Shown in pieces: positions 42,784 to 52,334 of a stretch of 64,000 bases of DNA (within the stretch, counting starts at the first letter, position 1; every line of letters starts with the position of its first letter). Source of the stretch: Faeciplasma sp048393055 (GTDB lineage: Bacteria; Bacillota; Clostridia; Oscillospirales; Ruminococcaceae); contig DBFJJS010000010.1 of the NCBI GenBank assembly GCA_048393055.1, positions 1-64,000 of the forward strand, given 5' to 3'. The notes below the pieces were generated by a model that made no database searches, was not told the origin of the DNA, and worked only from the letters and a program-made list of their open reading frames with translations. Position numbers and translations under genes: made by a program.

Positions 42784-43695
42784 TCACTTAATCATTGAAG
42801 CTACTTCGTCGGCAAAGTTATCAGCCTTCTTAGCTATGCCCTCGCCTCTCTCGTAACGAACGTAATCGGCAATCTTAATAGTGCCGCCAAGCTCCTTAGC
42901 GCACTTTTCTACATACTGGCCTACGGTATAGTCGCCGTCCTTTACGAACTCCTGATCAACAAGGCAATTTTCAGAATAGTACTTGCCAATCTTGCCCTCA
43001 ACGATCTTTGAAAGCACTGCTGCAGGCTTGTTTGCCATCTTGGGATCTTCGCGCATCTGGGCTTCCATGATGGTCTTTTCATTTTCAAGAACCTCAGCAG
43101 GTACCTTTGTCCTGTCAAGGTAAGCAGGATTCATAGCGGCAATCTGCAAAGCACAGTCCTTGCCGCAGGCATAAGCCTTCTCTCCAAGGTCGGTATCAAG
43201 CTTTACAAGAACGCCGATCCTGCCTTCACCGTGAACATAGGAAACAAGAGTTCCCTCCATCCTTGTAAATCTGCGGATCTGGATATTCTCTCTGATCTGA
43301 AGGAATACCTCCTGTAGCTCCTCCTCTACGGTCTTGTCTGATCCTGAAGCCTTGCAAGCCTTAAGCGCTTCTACATCAGCAGGGTTGCACTCAATTATAG
43401 TCTTGGCAACAAGGTTTACAAAATTCTTAAACTGATCGGTATTTGCAACAAAGTCAGTCTCGGAATTAACTTCGACAACAGCGCCGACATTTCCTTCTAC
43501 TATAGAAGCAACAAGACCCTCTGCGGCGACTCTGCCGGCCTTTTTAGCCTGAGTAGCAAGCCCTTTTTCTCTAAGAATGACGATTGCCTTTTCAACATCG
43601 CCGTCAGCCTCAACCAGAGCCTTCTTGCAATCCATCATACCTACGCCGGTTCTCTCACGCAAAGAAGCAACGTCCTTAGCCGTAATGTTAGCCAT
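42784..43695 (-). CDS. tsf: Translation elongation factor Ts
   Basis: EF-Ts (303 residues) recycles EF-Tu by GDP exchange. It has the N-terminal UBA-like domain (ITAKDVASLRERTGVGMMDCKKALVEADGD), the TDFVAN core motif (about 80-85) and the longer dimerisation region usual in Firmicutes. The ATG at 43695 fits the conserved MANITAKDV start; four codons upstream are open but lack a proper site. It follows rpsB after 64 bases in the conserved order. Confidence 0.97.
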   Translation of the reverse strand: MANITAKDVASLRERTGVGMMDCKKALVEADGDVEKAIVILREKGLATQAKKAGRVAAEGLVASIVEGNVGAVVEVNSETDFVANTDQFKNFVNLVAKTIIECNPADVEALKACKASGSDKTVEEELQEVFLQIRENIQIRRFTRMEGTLVSYVHGEGRIGVLVKLDTDLGEKAYACGKDCALQIAAMNPAYLDRTKVPAEVLENEKTIMEAQMREDPKMANKPAAVLSKIVEGKIGKYYSENCLVDQEFVKDGDYTVGQYVEKCAKELGGTIKIADYVRYERGEGIAKKADNFADEVASMIK

Positions 43696-43759
43696 AATAT
43701 AAAACATCCTTTCGTATTTCTTTTATCTTAAGTTAGGGCTACCCTTAAATTTTATATAA

Positions 43760-44530
43760 TTATGCTTCCGCTGCCTCTGATTCAACAGACACAGTTTCCT
43801 CCTCGGAATAAGCGTCTTCTGCTGCAGATGATTCCTCGGCAGCCGTTTCGCCCTGTCTGCCTTCGATAATAGCGTCAGCCATTGCAGCTGAAATCAGCTT
43901 AACAGCCCTTATTGCGTCATCATTTCCCGGAATAACGTAGTCAACTTCATCAGGATCACAGTTTGTATCAACGATAGCTACTATCGGGATACCGAGCTTC
44001 TTAGCCTCAGACACTGCAATCTTCTCCCTCTTGGGGTCAACAATAAAGAGTGCAGCGGGAAGAGTGTGCATATTCTTTATACCGCCGAGATATTTTTCAA
44101 GCTTTTCAATCTCGAGCTGAAGCTTTACGACTTCCTTCTTCGGAAGGAGGTCAAACGTGCCGTCCTCAGCCATCTTGTGGAGCTGCTCAAGTCTTGATAT
44201 TCTTGTCTGGATAGTCTTAAAGTTCGTCATCATGCCGCCAAGCCATCTTGCGTTTACATAATGAGCGTTTGCCCTTGTAGCCTCTTCCTTAATGGAATCT
44301 CCTGCCTGCTTCTTTGTACCCACAAAAAGAACCTCGCCGCCGTTGGCGGAAATGTCCCTTATAAACATATAAGCTTCGTCAAGCTTCTTAACGGTCTTCT
44401 GAAGGTCGATGATATAAATTCCGTTTCTCTCTGTGAAAATGTACGGAGCCATTTTCGGGTTCCATCTTCTTGTCTGGTGACCAAAGTGTACGCCAGCCTC
44501 AAGAAGCTGCTTCATTGATACTACTGCCAT
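43760..44530 (-). CDS. rpsB: 30S ribosomal protein S2
   Basis: S2 (256 residues) binds the 30S head-body junction. The sequence is typical from MKQLLEAGVHFGHQTRRWNPKM through NARWLGGMMTNF and FIVDPKREKIAVSEAKKL, with an acidic, poorly conserved tail after about residue 228. A perfect AGGAGG precedes the ATG. It heads the rpsB-tsf operon behind a clear promoter and a structured leader of about 100 bases. Confidence 0.97.
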   Translation of the reverse strand: MAVVSMKQLLEAGVHFGHQTRRWNPKMAPYIFTERNGIYIIDLQKTVKKLDEAYMFIRDISANGGEVLFVGTKKQAGDSIKEEATRANAHYVNARWLGGMMTNFKTIQTRISRLEQLHKMAEDGTFDLLPKKEVVKLQLEIEKLEKYLGGIKNMHTLPAALFIVDPKREKIAVSEAKKLGIPIVAIVDTNCDPDEVDYVIPGNDDAIRAVKLISAAMADAIIEGRQGETAAEESSAAEDAYSEEETVSVESEAAEA

Positions 44531-44634
44531 TGTAGTAACCTCCTATGGTTTTTAATATACTAACCCTCCGCACAAGTTTACTTGCCTTCACCCAAAGTCC
44601 GGGAACCACAGCAAAACCTATGCGTGCGAATTGC
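44531..44634 (-). promoter_or_regulatory. Structured 5' leader of rpsB (candidate S2 autoregulatory leader)
   Basis: Between the predicted start point and the rpsB AGGAGG lie about 104 bases with no ORF. A CGCAC/GTGCG pair on the minus strand encloses a segment containing TGTGGTTCCCGGACTTTGGG, a form suited to a ribosomal-protein leader that binds S2. I cannot match it to a catalogued motif by eye, so the assignment is an inference. Confidence 0.4.
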
Positions 44635-44640
44635 GGTAAT

Positions 44641-44669
44641 ATTATACCATCAACATTACGGCATTGCAA
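44641..44669 (-). promoter_or_regulatory. Sigma-A promoter of rpsB-tsf
   Basis: On the minus strand TTGCAA (44669-44664) and a perfect TATAAT (44646-44641) are 17 bases apart. The promoter sits just past the ymxH stop codon. Confidence 0.85.
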
Positions 44670-44686
44670 GTACTTTTTTTAAAATT

Positions 44687-44989
44687 TTAGAGCTCTTTCT
44701 TTTTTATTGCGCCGGAAAAAAATCCGCTGCGGTCTTCTTTATCGTCTATTATTTCGCTGCGTGATACTAAAACTGTGTCCTTGCCTATCAGGTCTATATC
44801 CTCATATTTTATTATGATATCGCTGTCTCTGCCAAAAAGTCCAAAAAATTTTGGTCTGCCATACACGATCATTGCTTCTACGGATGAATCCTCCATATTT
44901 ATTTCAATGTCGTCGATGCGTCCTAACATCATGCCGGACTGGGTATCCACAACCTCTTTTGCTTTCAGATCCGATAGTGTACACTTCAT
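44687..44989 (-). CDS. ymxH: YlmC/YmxH-family PRC-barrel sporulation protein
   Basis: A 100-residue PRC-barrel protein of the YlmC/YmxH family. It has KCTLSDLKAKEVVDTQSG, then LGRIDDIEINMEDSSVEAMIV and GRDSDIIIKYEDIDLIGKDTVLV, covering nearly the whole length. The family is widespread in spore-forming Firmicutes and its role is not settled. Its TGAGG ribosome-binding site lies in the 3' arm of a hairpin (44999-45022), so translation may depend on that structure opening. Confidence 0.85.
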   Translation of the reverse strand: MKCTLSDLKAKEVVDTQSGMMLGRIDDIEINMEDSSVEAMIVYGRPKFFGLFGRDSDIIIKYEDIDLIGKDTVLVSRSEIIDDKEDRSGFFSGAIKKKEL

Positions 44990-44998
44990 AAAAACTCA

Positions 44999-45022
44999 CC
45001 TCAGTCAATAATATGACTGAGG
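44999..45022 (-). terminator. Hairpin between the Cys-rich gene and ymxH, covering the ymxH ribosome-binding site
   Basis: A perfect 9-bp stem (CCTCAGTCA/TGACTGAGG) with a 6-base loop. On the minus strand it is followed by TGAGTTTTT and then the ymxH ATG. It can end transcripts of the Cys-rich gene and at the same time hide the GAGGTGAG Shine-Dalgarno of ymxH. Confidence 0.65.
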
Positions 45023-45033
45023 CGGTTGGATTA

Positions 45034-45798
45034 TTAACCTTGCTGGCAGCAGCTTGTAATATCCTCAAGGCTCTTTGGGAAGAATTCACTTGATGGGAAG
45101 CTGATCTTCTCAAACAGTTCGCAAGGACTTTCAGTGCTCGATACGCACTCTTTATTAGGAACTGAATAGTCATAGGCAGGAACCATAACAGGCACAGTCC
45201 TTGCAAGCGAGACTATTGAGAATACTCCCAGAGTCACATAAATTATTTTTCTTGCCGGTGAAACTACAGTCTGGTCACAGGTTGCGTCTGTGCAGCAGTT
45301 CATTGCAGGTATGCTTACAAGCCTTATGTTTAAAACGATAGGGTCTGCAACTGCCAAAGTAGCCTTCGGCGGATTGTTGTAGCTGCATCCGTTAAGCGAT
45401 ACAGCCCCGTTGTCGCTGGACGTGAAATACTTTGTTCCTCCGTCGCTTCCGTAAAGTATAACCTTTTTAGTGAACGTCGCCGTACCATGAACGGTACTTG
45501 TGGGAGCTGAGGCAGACGGAGAAAGCTCAATTTCAATGTCAAATGTGTAAGTAATATCAACCGAATAAAAACCTTTGTTAAAGGGAATCGGCTCTACCGA
45601 GAAGAAAACGCTCGTAACCTCTGCGCATCTTGCTTTTGCATATGTCGCTTCATTGACAAGCAGGGTTGATTCATAATCCGGAAACGTAACTTCAAGGTCT
45701 TCCAAGCAGTCTCTGTCAGAGCAGCTGTCAAATATGCGCTGCGCTTCTATTGTCACAGCTTCTTTAAAGCCACATGGATTTGTACCGAAATCAGCCAT
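45034..45798 (-). CDS. Conserved Cys-rich clostridial protein, possible spore-surface component
   Basis: A 254-residue protein without signal peptide or membrane segment. It contains 12 cysteines, including SCSDRDCLED (about 25-34), MNCCTDATC (about 165) and the C-terminal ITSCCQQG. The central part is beta-rich (VEPIPFNKGFYSVDITYTF and KKVILYGSDGG). The pattern resembles conserved hypothetical proteins of spore-forming Clostridia. Many cysteines in a cytosolic protein are typical of spore coat or exosporium proteins, so that role is inferred, not shown. The ribosome-binding site is AGGAGGATC. Confidence 0.65.
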   Translation of the reverse strand: MADFGTNPCGFKEAVTIEAQRIFDSCSDRDCLEDLEVTFPDYESTLLVNEATYAKARCAEVTSVFFSVEPIPFNKGFYSVDITYTFDIEIELSPSASAPTSTVHGTATFTKKVILYGSDGGTKYFTSSDNGAVSLNGCSYNNPPKATLAVADPIVLNIRLVSIPAMNCCTDATCDQTVVSPARKIIYVTLGVFSIVSLARTVPVMVPAYDYSVPNKECVSSTESPCELFEKISFPSSEFFPKSLEDITSCCQQG

Positions 45799-45879
45799 AT
45801 AGATCCTCCTGAATAAGTATTAAAGTTATAAAACTTCTCTACATATTATTCGTGCATGACTGATTTAGTTACATATGAC

Positions 45880-48800
45880 TTAAAATAAAGTCATCTGAGC
45901 AGTAAGAGGCATATCATTAAAAGCATTTGCGCTTATAAGAGCATCAATTACAGATTTAGATACACCTGATTGGTTTTGAAACTCCTCTACCGAGATGAAA
46001 TCACCATTTTGCGCACAATTATATATTGCGTTTGCGGCATTTGTTCCGACTCCGCTCATTGACACAAACGGAAGCCTTATTTTGCCGTCTTCAATCCGGT
46101 ATATCGTAGCGTGCGATTTACGGATATCTATCGGCAAGAATTCATATCCGCGGCAAAGCATTTCATTTATCAGAAGCAGCGTGTCAAGAACGCCGTCTTC
46201 TTTGTCAGAACGGTCATTTCCCTTTTGCTTATACTCGTCTATTTTATACCTTGCGGCAAGCTTTCCTCTGACAGCCGTTTCAGCGTCAAAATCCTCTCCT
46301 CGTACGGTAAACAGCGCAGCGTAAAATTCCAGAGGACGGTGCACCTTATACCACGCAAGCCTTATAGCCGCGATAACATACGCGGCAGCGTGAGCCTTCG
46401 GGAACATATATTTAATTTTCATACAGCTGTCGATATACCATTCCGGCACGTCATGCTCGCGCATTGTCTGTTTCATTTCATCCGTAAGCAGCTTCGGAGC
46501 GTTGCCCTTTCTTACTATCTCCATTATCTTAAACGAAAGGCTCGGGTCTACGCCGTGGTATATAAGATATGTCATAATACTGTCACGCGTTCCTATAACC
46601 TGATCGATGGTACAGGTGCCGTTTTTTATAAGCTCAGACGCATTGCCGAGCCAAACGTCCGTACCGTGAGACAATCCTGATATCTGAAGAAGGTCTGAAA
46701 ATTTAGTCGGCTTGCACTCTATGAGCATTCCCCTTACAAAGGGCGTGCCCATTTCAGGTATACCGAGAGTGCCGGTCTTACTATCTATTTCCTCCTCGGT
46801 AACGCCAAGAGCTTTAGGAGAGGTAAACAACGAATACACCTCTGGGTCGCTCATAGGCGTCTTTGTGATATCAGTTCCTGTCATATCCTCAAGGTACTTA
46901 TATAGGGTAGGAACATCGTGACCAAGCTCGTCAAGCTTTAAAATAGTGTCGTGCAGGGAATTAAAGTCAAAGTGAGTAGTTACAATGTCTGAATCAGCTT
47001 TTTCGGCAGGATGCTGTACGGGAGTAAAGTCATAAACCTCATATTCGCTCGGAATTACAACCATTCCGCCAGGATGCTGTCCGGTCGTGCGCTTGATGCC
47101 GGTGCATCCCTTTGTAAGCCGCGCTATTTCGGCGGAATTGACCTTTTTGTTTCTCTCCTCTAAATATTTCATGACATAGCCGTATGCAGTCTTATCAGCA
47201 ACGGTAGAAATTGTTCCCGCCTTAAATACATTGTCAGAGCCGAATAGCTCCTCCGTGTATTTATGCGCGCTCGACTGATAATCGCCGGAAAAGTTAAGGT
47301 CTATATCCGGCGATTTATCACCGTTAAAGCCAAGGAAGGTTTCAAAGGGTATATCATGTCCGTCGCGGTGAAGCTCCTCTCCGCAGTTGGGACATTTCAT
47401 CGGCGGAAGATCAAATCCCGAGCCGTACTCACCGTTTGTAAAGAACTTTGTATACTTGCACTTTCCGCAAACGTAGTGCGGCACAAGCGGGTTTACCTCC
47501 GATATTCCGGACATCGACGCTACAAATGAAGAGCCGACAGAGCCACGGGAGCCAACCTGATAGCCGTGTTCTACAGAGTTGGCGACAAGCCTTTTCGCTA
47601 TTACATAAAGCACGGCAAAACCATGCTTTATGATTGAATTAAGCTCCTTTTCAAGACGCTCTGACACAATTTGCGGCACCGGATCGCCGTATATTTCCTT
47701 AGCTCGCCTCCAGCAAATTTCGGTAAGCTCCTCCTCGGCACCGTCAATGTGCGGAGTAAATGTTCCTTTCGGAAATGCTCTCAGCTCAGGATCAGTCATA
47801 TCCGCTATAAGGTTTGAATTTGTGACGACCACCTCATACGCCTTATCCTTGCCGAGATACGAAAACTCATCAAGCATTTCGTCGGTTGTTTTCAGATAAA
47901 GCGGAGCTTGAGTATCCGCGTCCTCATACATGACGGATGTAAGTATGCTTCTGAATATTCCGTCGCTCTTATTAAGAAAATGCACGTCGCCTGTAGCCAC
48001 AACCGGTATACCAAGCTCCTCGCCGAGCTTGACTACCGTTCTGTTAAACTCTTTTAGTTGCTCCACGCTCGATACACTTCCGTCCCTTAGCATAAACATA
48101 TTGTTGCCAAGCGGCTGTATCTCAAGATAATCATAAAATCTTGCTATATCGCAAAGCTCGTCCCACGGTCTGCCTTGGAAAATCGCCCTGAACAGCTCCC
48201 CTGCTTCACAAGCAGATCCAACAATCAGACCCTCGCGATGTTTTATAAGCTCCGACTTTGGAATCCTCGGATTTTTATGATAATATTTAAGATTTGAATA
48301 GGAAACCAGCTTATATAGGTTTTTAAGCCCCGTCTTGTTCTTTGCGATTATTATCTGATGAAACGACGGCAGCTTTGATATATCCGCCTTAGGAAGCGCC
48401 GAGTTTATCCTATCCACAGTAAGCTCGGGGTTATCCTCTAAAAGCCGCCTTGACAGTTTAACAAATATTCCAGCGTTTATCGCAGCGTCGTCGCAGGCGC
48501 GGTGATGATTAAAATCTCCAAGCCCCAGATGCTTTGCAACATTATCAAGAGTAAACTTTGCAAGAGACGGCAGCATATTTCTCGACATTGCGACGGTATC
48601 TATATATGTAAAATCAAATTCTATACCACAGCGTTTTACGGCTGCTTTTATAAACGAAGTATCAAATGACGCGTTATGCGCGACAAGCACAGGGTCTTTG
48701 CCGCAAAACTCCATGAACTTTTCCATTGCCTCGCGCTCGCCGCAGGCATCCTTGACCATGCTGTCGGTTATACCTGTAAGCTCGATAATCCTTGCCGGTA

Positions 48801-50199
48801 TGGGTCTTCCCGGATTGACAAAGATATTCATCGTATCGACCACTTCAAGGTTTTTAACCCTGACGGCGCCTATTTCTATAATTTTCTCGTTTGCCGCAGA
48901 CAAGCCGGTAGTTTCAAGATCAAATACTATAAATTCATCCGTCAGACTTCTTTTATCGCTTCCGAAAACAATGCTGGTTTCGTCGTTGACCTGATATGCC
49001 TCGATACCATATATGACCTTAAAGTCTCCGCCGTTTTTCTTTATCTTGTCTACCTCGTACATAGCGTCCGGAAAGCCCTGGCATACTCCGTGATCGGTTA
49101 TAGCTATAGCTTTCATGCCCCAGTTGTAGGCCTGCCTTACTATTTCGTTAGACGGCGTGATACCGTCCATTGTAGACATATTGGTGTGGCAGTGAAGCTC
49201 CACCCTTTTTTCCGGTGCATCATCGACCTTTGGTATTCGTTTTACAAGACTAATGTCTTTCGGCTTGAGATTTATCTCGTTGTCGTAGCTGTCGAAAACT
49301 ACATCTCCATTCACAACAAGCGTCTTTCCCGCCTTTATGCATTCCAAAATTGCTTCCGCTTTTTTTACTAGTTCTATTATTTTAAGAGATATTGAACTGG
49401 TGTAATCCGTGATGATAACGGCCAGTATCATGCGCTTGCCGTCCTTTGTTGTCCTTGAATCGACGCTGACTACGTCGCCCACCACGACTACCCTTGAGCC
49501 GGCTTCGGTTATATCCTCGAGTTTAGTAACCTCCGATACGCCGCCGATCTGCTTTCCCATCACAACAACAGCCTCCGGCATTATATCATCAACCGGCAGG
49601 CTTATAATGTATTCATCAGCGCTTGTGCCTTGTGCATGAGATTCTACAGATGGCGCTGAAGGAATGCTAACAGCAATTTTTTCAAGTGACGAGTCCCTCA
49701 ATTTGTCATGCTCGTCACTGTCTACAGTTACATTGCCTGCAAACTCGACCGAAACAACTATGCCGAACCATTTGTAAATTATTTTTGGAATGATACTTTC
49801 AACGCCCGCGTTTTTTAAATGGTTTATCCCCCCGTTTTTTAGGTCGATTTTCAGAACTTTTCCATCTATTTCATATTCGGCGTCCTCAAAAAAGCCGTTT
49901 ACAGGAGCGCGTCTTTTCAGCTCATCAATAACGGCGGGAATTGCGTAGGCATTAAACAGCTTTGGATCATATTTTGGATTTATATAAACATTATTTATGC
50001 CCAAAACGGATTTCAGCTCTGATGCAAATGCCTTCAAATCCCCCACAGGGACAATCTTTTTGGGCTTTAGCTCTACCGCCATCGAATTGTTGTCCTTTGA
50101 AAAGCCGAATCTGAGAATATCACTGTCCAAAACAGAATCAGGAATGGAACTGTACAGATTATCAGAGCCGAAAAACTCGGCTACCGTTTTAAATGCCAT
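45880..50199 (-). CDS. polC: DNA polymerase III alpha subunit, PolC type
   Basis: PolC (1439 residues) is the replicative polymerase of low-GC Gram-positive bacteria. Domains in order: an N-terminal region (1-200), an OB fold (about 225-320), the PHP domain starting at VELHCHTN (333) and interrupted by the 3'-5' exonuclease (FIVFDLETTG at 423-432, later FNHHRACDDA), the rest of PHP with VATGDVHFLN, a zinc-binding segment (CGKCKY, then CPNCGEEL) and the polymerase palm with GDKSPDIDLNF. The TGQHPGG and KAHAAAYV motifs are intact. A GGGGAGG site precedes the ATG. It ends the uppS-cdsA-dxr-rseP-ispG-polC string. Confidence 0.98.
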   Translation of the reverse strand: MAFKTVAEFFGSDNLYSSIPDSVLDSDILRFGFSKDNNSMAVELKPKKIVPVGDLKAFASELKSVLGINNVYINPKYDPKLFNAYAIPAVIDELKRRAPVNGFFEDAEYEIDGKVLKIDLKNGGINHLKNAGVESIIPKIIYKWFGIVVSVEFAGNVTVDSDEHDKLRDSSLEKIAVSIPSAPSVESHAQGTSADEYIISLPVDDIMPEAVVVMGKQIGGVSEVTKLEDITEAGSRVVVVGDVVSVDSRTTKDGKRMILAVIITDYTSSISLKIIELVKKAEAILECIKAGKTLVVNGDVVFDSYDNEINLKPKDISLVKRIPKVDDAPEKRVELHCHTNMSTMDGITPSNEIVRQAYNWGMKAIAITDHGVCQGFPDAMYEVDKIKKNGGDFKVIYGIEAYQVNDETSIVFGSDKRSLTDEFIVFDLETTGLSAANEKIIEIGAVRVKNLEVVDTMNIFVNPGRPIPARIIELTGITDSMVKDACGEREAMEKFMEFCGKDPVLVAHNASFDTSFIKAAVKRCGIEFDFTYIDTVAMSRNMLPSLAKFTLDNVAKHLGLGDFNHHRACDDAAINAGIFVKLSRRLLEDNPELTVDRINSALPKADISKLPSFHQIIIAKNKTGLKNLYKLVSYSNLKYYHKNPRIPKSELIKHREGLIVGSACEAGELFRAIFQGRPWDELCDIARFYDYLEIQPLGNNMFMLRDGSVSSVEQLKEFNRTVVKLGEELGIPVVATGDVHFLNKSDGIFRSILTSVMYEDADTQAPLYLKTTDEMLDEFSYLGKDKAYEVVVTNSNLIADMTDPELRAFPKGTFTPHIDGAEEELTEICWRRAKEIYGDPVPQIVSERLEKELNSIIKHGFAVLYVIAKRLVANSVEHGYQVGSRGSVGSSFVASMSGISEVNPLVPHYVCGKCKYTKFFTNGEYGSGFDLPPMKCPNCGEELHRDGHDIPFETFLGFNGDKSPDIDLNFSGDYQSSAHKYTEELFGSDNVFKAGTISTVADKTAYGYVMKYLEERNKKVNSAEIARLTKGCTGIKRTTGQHPGGMVVIPSEYEVYDFTPVQHPAEKADSDIVTTHFDFNSLHDTILKLDELGHDVPTLYKYLEDMTGTDITKTPMSDPEVYSLFTSPKALGVTEEEIDSKTGTLGIPEMGTPFVRGMLIECKPTKFSDLLQISGLSHGTDVWLGNASELIKNGTCTIDQVIGTRDSIMTYLIYHGVDPSLSFKIMEIVRKGNAPKLLTDEMKQTMREHDVPEWYIDSCMKIKYMFPKAHAAAYVIAAIRLAWYKVHRPLEFYAALFTVRGEDFDAETAVRGKLAARYKIDEYKQKGNDRSDKEDGVLDTLLLINEMLCRGYEFLPIDIRKSHATIYRIEDGKIRLPFVSMSGVGTNAANAIYNCAQNGDFISVEEFQNQSGVSKSVIDALISANAFNDMPLTAQMTLF

Positions 50200-50218
50200 T
50201 GTACGTCCGCCTCCCCTG

Positions 50219-51259
50219 TTAAAGCTTATCTATTTCACGGAGAAGCGCGTCGAACGAATCCTTCTCCGAATACTTTCCTATAATTTTGTCCTTTTTAAAT
50301 ATGACCGCACAGCCGTCTCCGCCTGCAAGACCTATATCTGCTTCCCGCGCCTCGCCTGGACCGTTTACAACGCATCCCATAACCGCGACGGTAATATCCT
50401 TATCGACGCCTGCAAGCGCATCCTCAACGCGGCGTGCAAGTGAAATAAGGTCGATTTTTGTCCTTCCGCAGGTTGGACAGGACACAAGCCTTACACCGGA
50501 CCTTTTTCCGACAGCCTTTAAAATATTTATTCCCGCTTCAACCTCTTTTACGGGATCATCCGTCAGCGAAACCCTGATGGTTTCCCCGATTCCGTCACAC
50601 AAAAGCGAGCCTATACCTATGCTCGACTTAATAAGCCCAATGTTATATGTACCAGCCTCGGTCACTCCGAGGTGAAGCGGATAATCCGTCATGCTTCGCA
50701 TAAGGCGGTACGCCGCTATGTTTGTCGGCACGTCAGACGATTTAATCGACACCACTATATCGTCAAAGTCGCATTTTTGAAGCAGCTCGATATGCCTCAT
50801 TGCGCTTTCGCAAAGCGCCTGCGGAGTAGGTGAGCCGTATTTTGCAAGAATGTCTTTTTCAAGAGAGCCGGAGTTCACGCCTATGCGAATCGGTATTCCC
50901 TTAGAACGGCAGCAGTCCGCAACCGCCTTCACATTTTTATCGTCTCCGATATTTCCGGGGTTGATCCTTATCTTATCTGCGCCCCTCTCGGCAGACGCAA
51001 TTGCAAGCTTGTAATCATAATGGATATCCGCGACAAGAGGCATGTTTACAGCGTTCTTTATCGCCGGTATCAGCCTGAGTGCGTTTTCGTCAGGCACGGA
51101 CACTCTTATTATCTCGCAGCCGGCATGCTCCAGCTCTTTCGCCTGCCTCACGTTTTTTTCAACATCGTCAGACGGAGCGTTGAGCATTGACTGAACATAA
51201 ATATGCTTTCCATCAAGCGTGTAATTTTTTATTTTAACCTGCTTTATATTATTGCCCAT
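50219..51259 (-). CDS. ispG: 4-hydroxy-3-methylbut-2-en-1-yl diphosphate synthase
   Basis: IspG (346 residues) is the iron-sulfur enzyme of the penultimate MEP step. It has a TIM barrel with KIRINPGNIG (about 95-104) and IRIGVNSGSLE, and a C-terminal half with the 4Fe-4S cysteines in SCPTCGRTKID (about 260-270) and GCVVNGPGEAREADIG (about 295-310). Length matches the Gram-positive form. It lies between rseP and polC with short gaps. Confidence 0.97.
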   Translation of the reverse strand: MGNNIKQVKIKNYTLDGKHIYVQSMLNAPSDDVEKNVRQAKELEHAGCEIIRVSVPDENALRLIPAIKNAVNMPLVADIHYDYKLAIASAERGADKIRINPGNIGDDKNVKAVADCCRSKGIPIRIGVNSGSLEKDILAKYGSPTPQALCESAMRHIELLQKCDFDDIVVSIKSSDVPTNIAAYRLMRSMTDYPLHLGVTEAGTYNIGLIKSSIGIGSLLCDGIGETIRVSLTDDPVKEVEAGINILKAVGKRSGVRLVSCPTCGRTKIDLISLARRVEDALAGVDKDITVAVMGCVVNGPGEAREADIGLAGGDGCAVIFKKDKIIGKYSEKDSFDALLREIDKL

Positions 51260-51274
51260 AGCTATCTAATACCG

Positions 51275-52330
51275 TCAAAACAGCTTTAATACGTCGCTCA
51301 CCGTCACCACTACCATAAGCAAAAGAAGCGCCGCCATTCCGATAAGGTGCACCATTCCCTCGTGCTCAGGCTTGATAGGCTTGCGCCTTATTCCTTCTAT
51401 TATCAGAAATACTGCTCTTGAGCCGTCCAGCGCAGGTATCGGCAAAAGATTGAATATTCCGACGTTGATCGTTATAAAGGAAACGAAGTATCCAAGATCT
51501 GAAAGCATCTCAGTAAACGCTACGCCCTGTTCCGTGGTGCTTACAACGTCGCCTATTGCGTCCACTATTCCGACCGGTCCTGATAAATCGTTTATTGAAT
51601 ATTTGCCCTGCACAAGATCTGCAAGCGACAGCCAAATCATCCTTGCTACCGATACAAATTTACGCGACGCATAGCTCAGCGTGGACAGCGGAGTAACCTC
51701 TTCACCAACAACTATAAAATCAATAATAAGAGACCTTGTTCCGTCCTCCGCAACGGCAGAATCAAATCTGACCTCAGGCAAAGTAACTATCTCGCCGTCT
51801 CTTCTTACAGTCATTTCAAACACCATATCCTCATCGGTCTGGAACTGGTAGGATACGTCGGTATCTGTATATACTCTCATTCCGTTTACTTTGATAATCT
51901 CATCTCCAACCTGAAGCCCGCTCATATGAGACGGCGCGTCCTCGGAATAGAACTGTGCAACTTTTGTTGTAACTATTGCGTCTGAGCACGCAGTAATTAT
52001 TATGAGTATAATGAACCCCAAAACAAGGTTCATAAACGCTCCCGCAAGGACAACGAGCAGTCTTTGCCAAACCTTTCTGTTGCGAAAAGCCCTCGGATCA
52101 GCGCTGTCAGTATCCTCTCCCTCCATCGATACAAAGCCGCCGATGGGAAGAGCGCGCCATGAATATTTAGTCTCGTTCTTGCCCCATGATATTATCTTTG
52201 GTCCCATGCCGATGGCAAATTCATTGACCTTTATATGACACAGCTTTGCGACAACAAAGTGTCCGAGTTCATGTATCATTATAATAATTCCAAAGATAAG
52301 TAAAGCTATAAGAATATATACAACAACCAC
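51275..52330 (-). CDS. rseP: RIP metalloprotease RseP/RasP
   Basis: A 351-residue site-2 protease that cuts membrane proteins within the bilayer. The zinc motif HELGH (residues 21-25) is in the first membrane helix, a PDZ domain follows (about 115-200), and the second metal motif is in NLLPIPALDGSR (about 295-306). The start is GTG with an AAAGGA site. Position after dxr and before ispG is the standard Firmicutes order. Confidence 0.95.
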   Translation of the reverse strand: MVVVYILIALLIFGIIIMIHELGHFVVAKLCHIKVNEFAIGMGPKIISWGKNETKYSWRALPIGGFVSMEGEDTDSADPRAFRNRKVWQRLLVVLAGAFMNLVLGFIILIIITACSDAIVTTKVAQFYSEDAPSHMSGLQVGDEIIKVNGMRVYTDTDVSYQFQTDEDMVFEMTVRRDGEIVTLPEVRFDSAVAEDGTRSLIIDFIVVGEEVTPLSTLSYASRKFVSVARMIWLSLADLVQGKYSINDLSGPVGIVDAIGDVVSTTEQGVAFTEMLSDLGYFVSFITINVGIFNLLPIPALDGSRAVFLIIEGIRRKPIKPEHEGMVHLIGMAALLLLMVVVTVSDVLKLF

Positions 52331-52334
52331 AGCA

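Noticed and set aside
48676..49371. A 231-codon plus-strand ORF inside polC, and many similar long antisense ORFs (for example in ligA, mutL, ileS)
   Set aside because: They lie fully inside well-conserved genes on the other strand, have no ribosome-binding sites or recognisable motifs, and are the usual shadow of codon bias.
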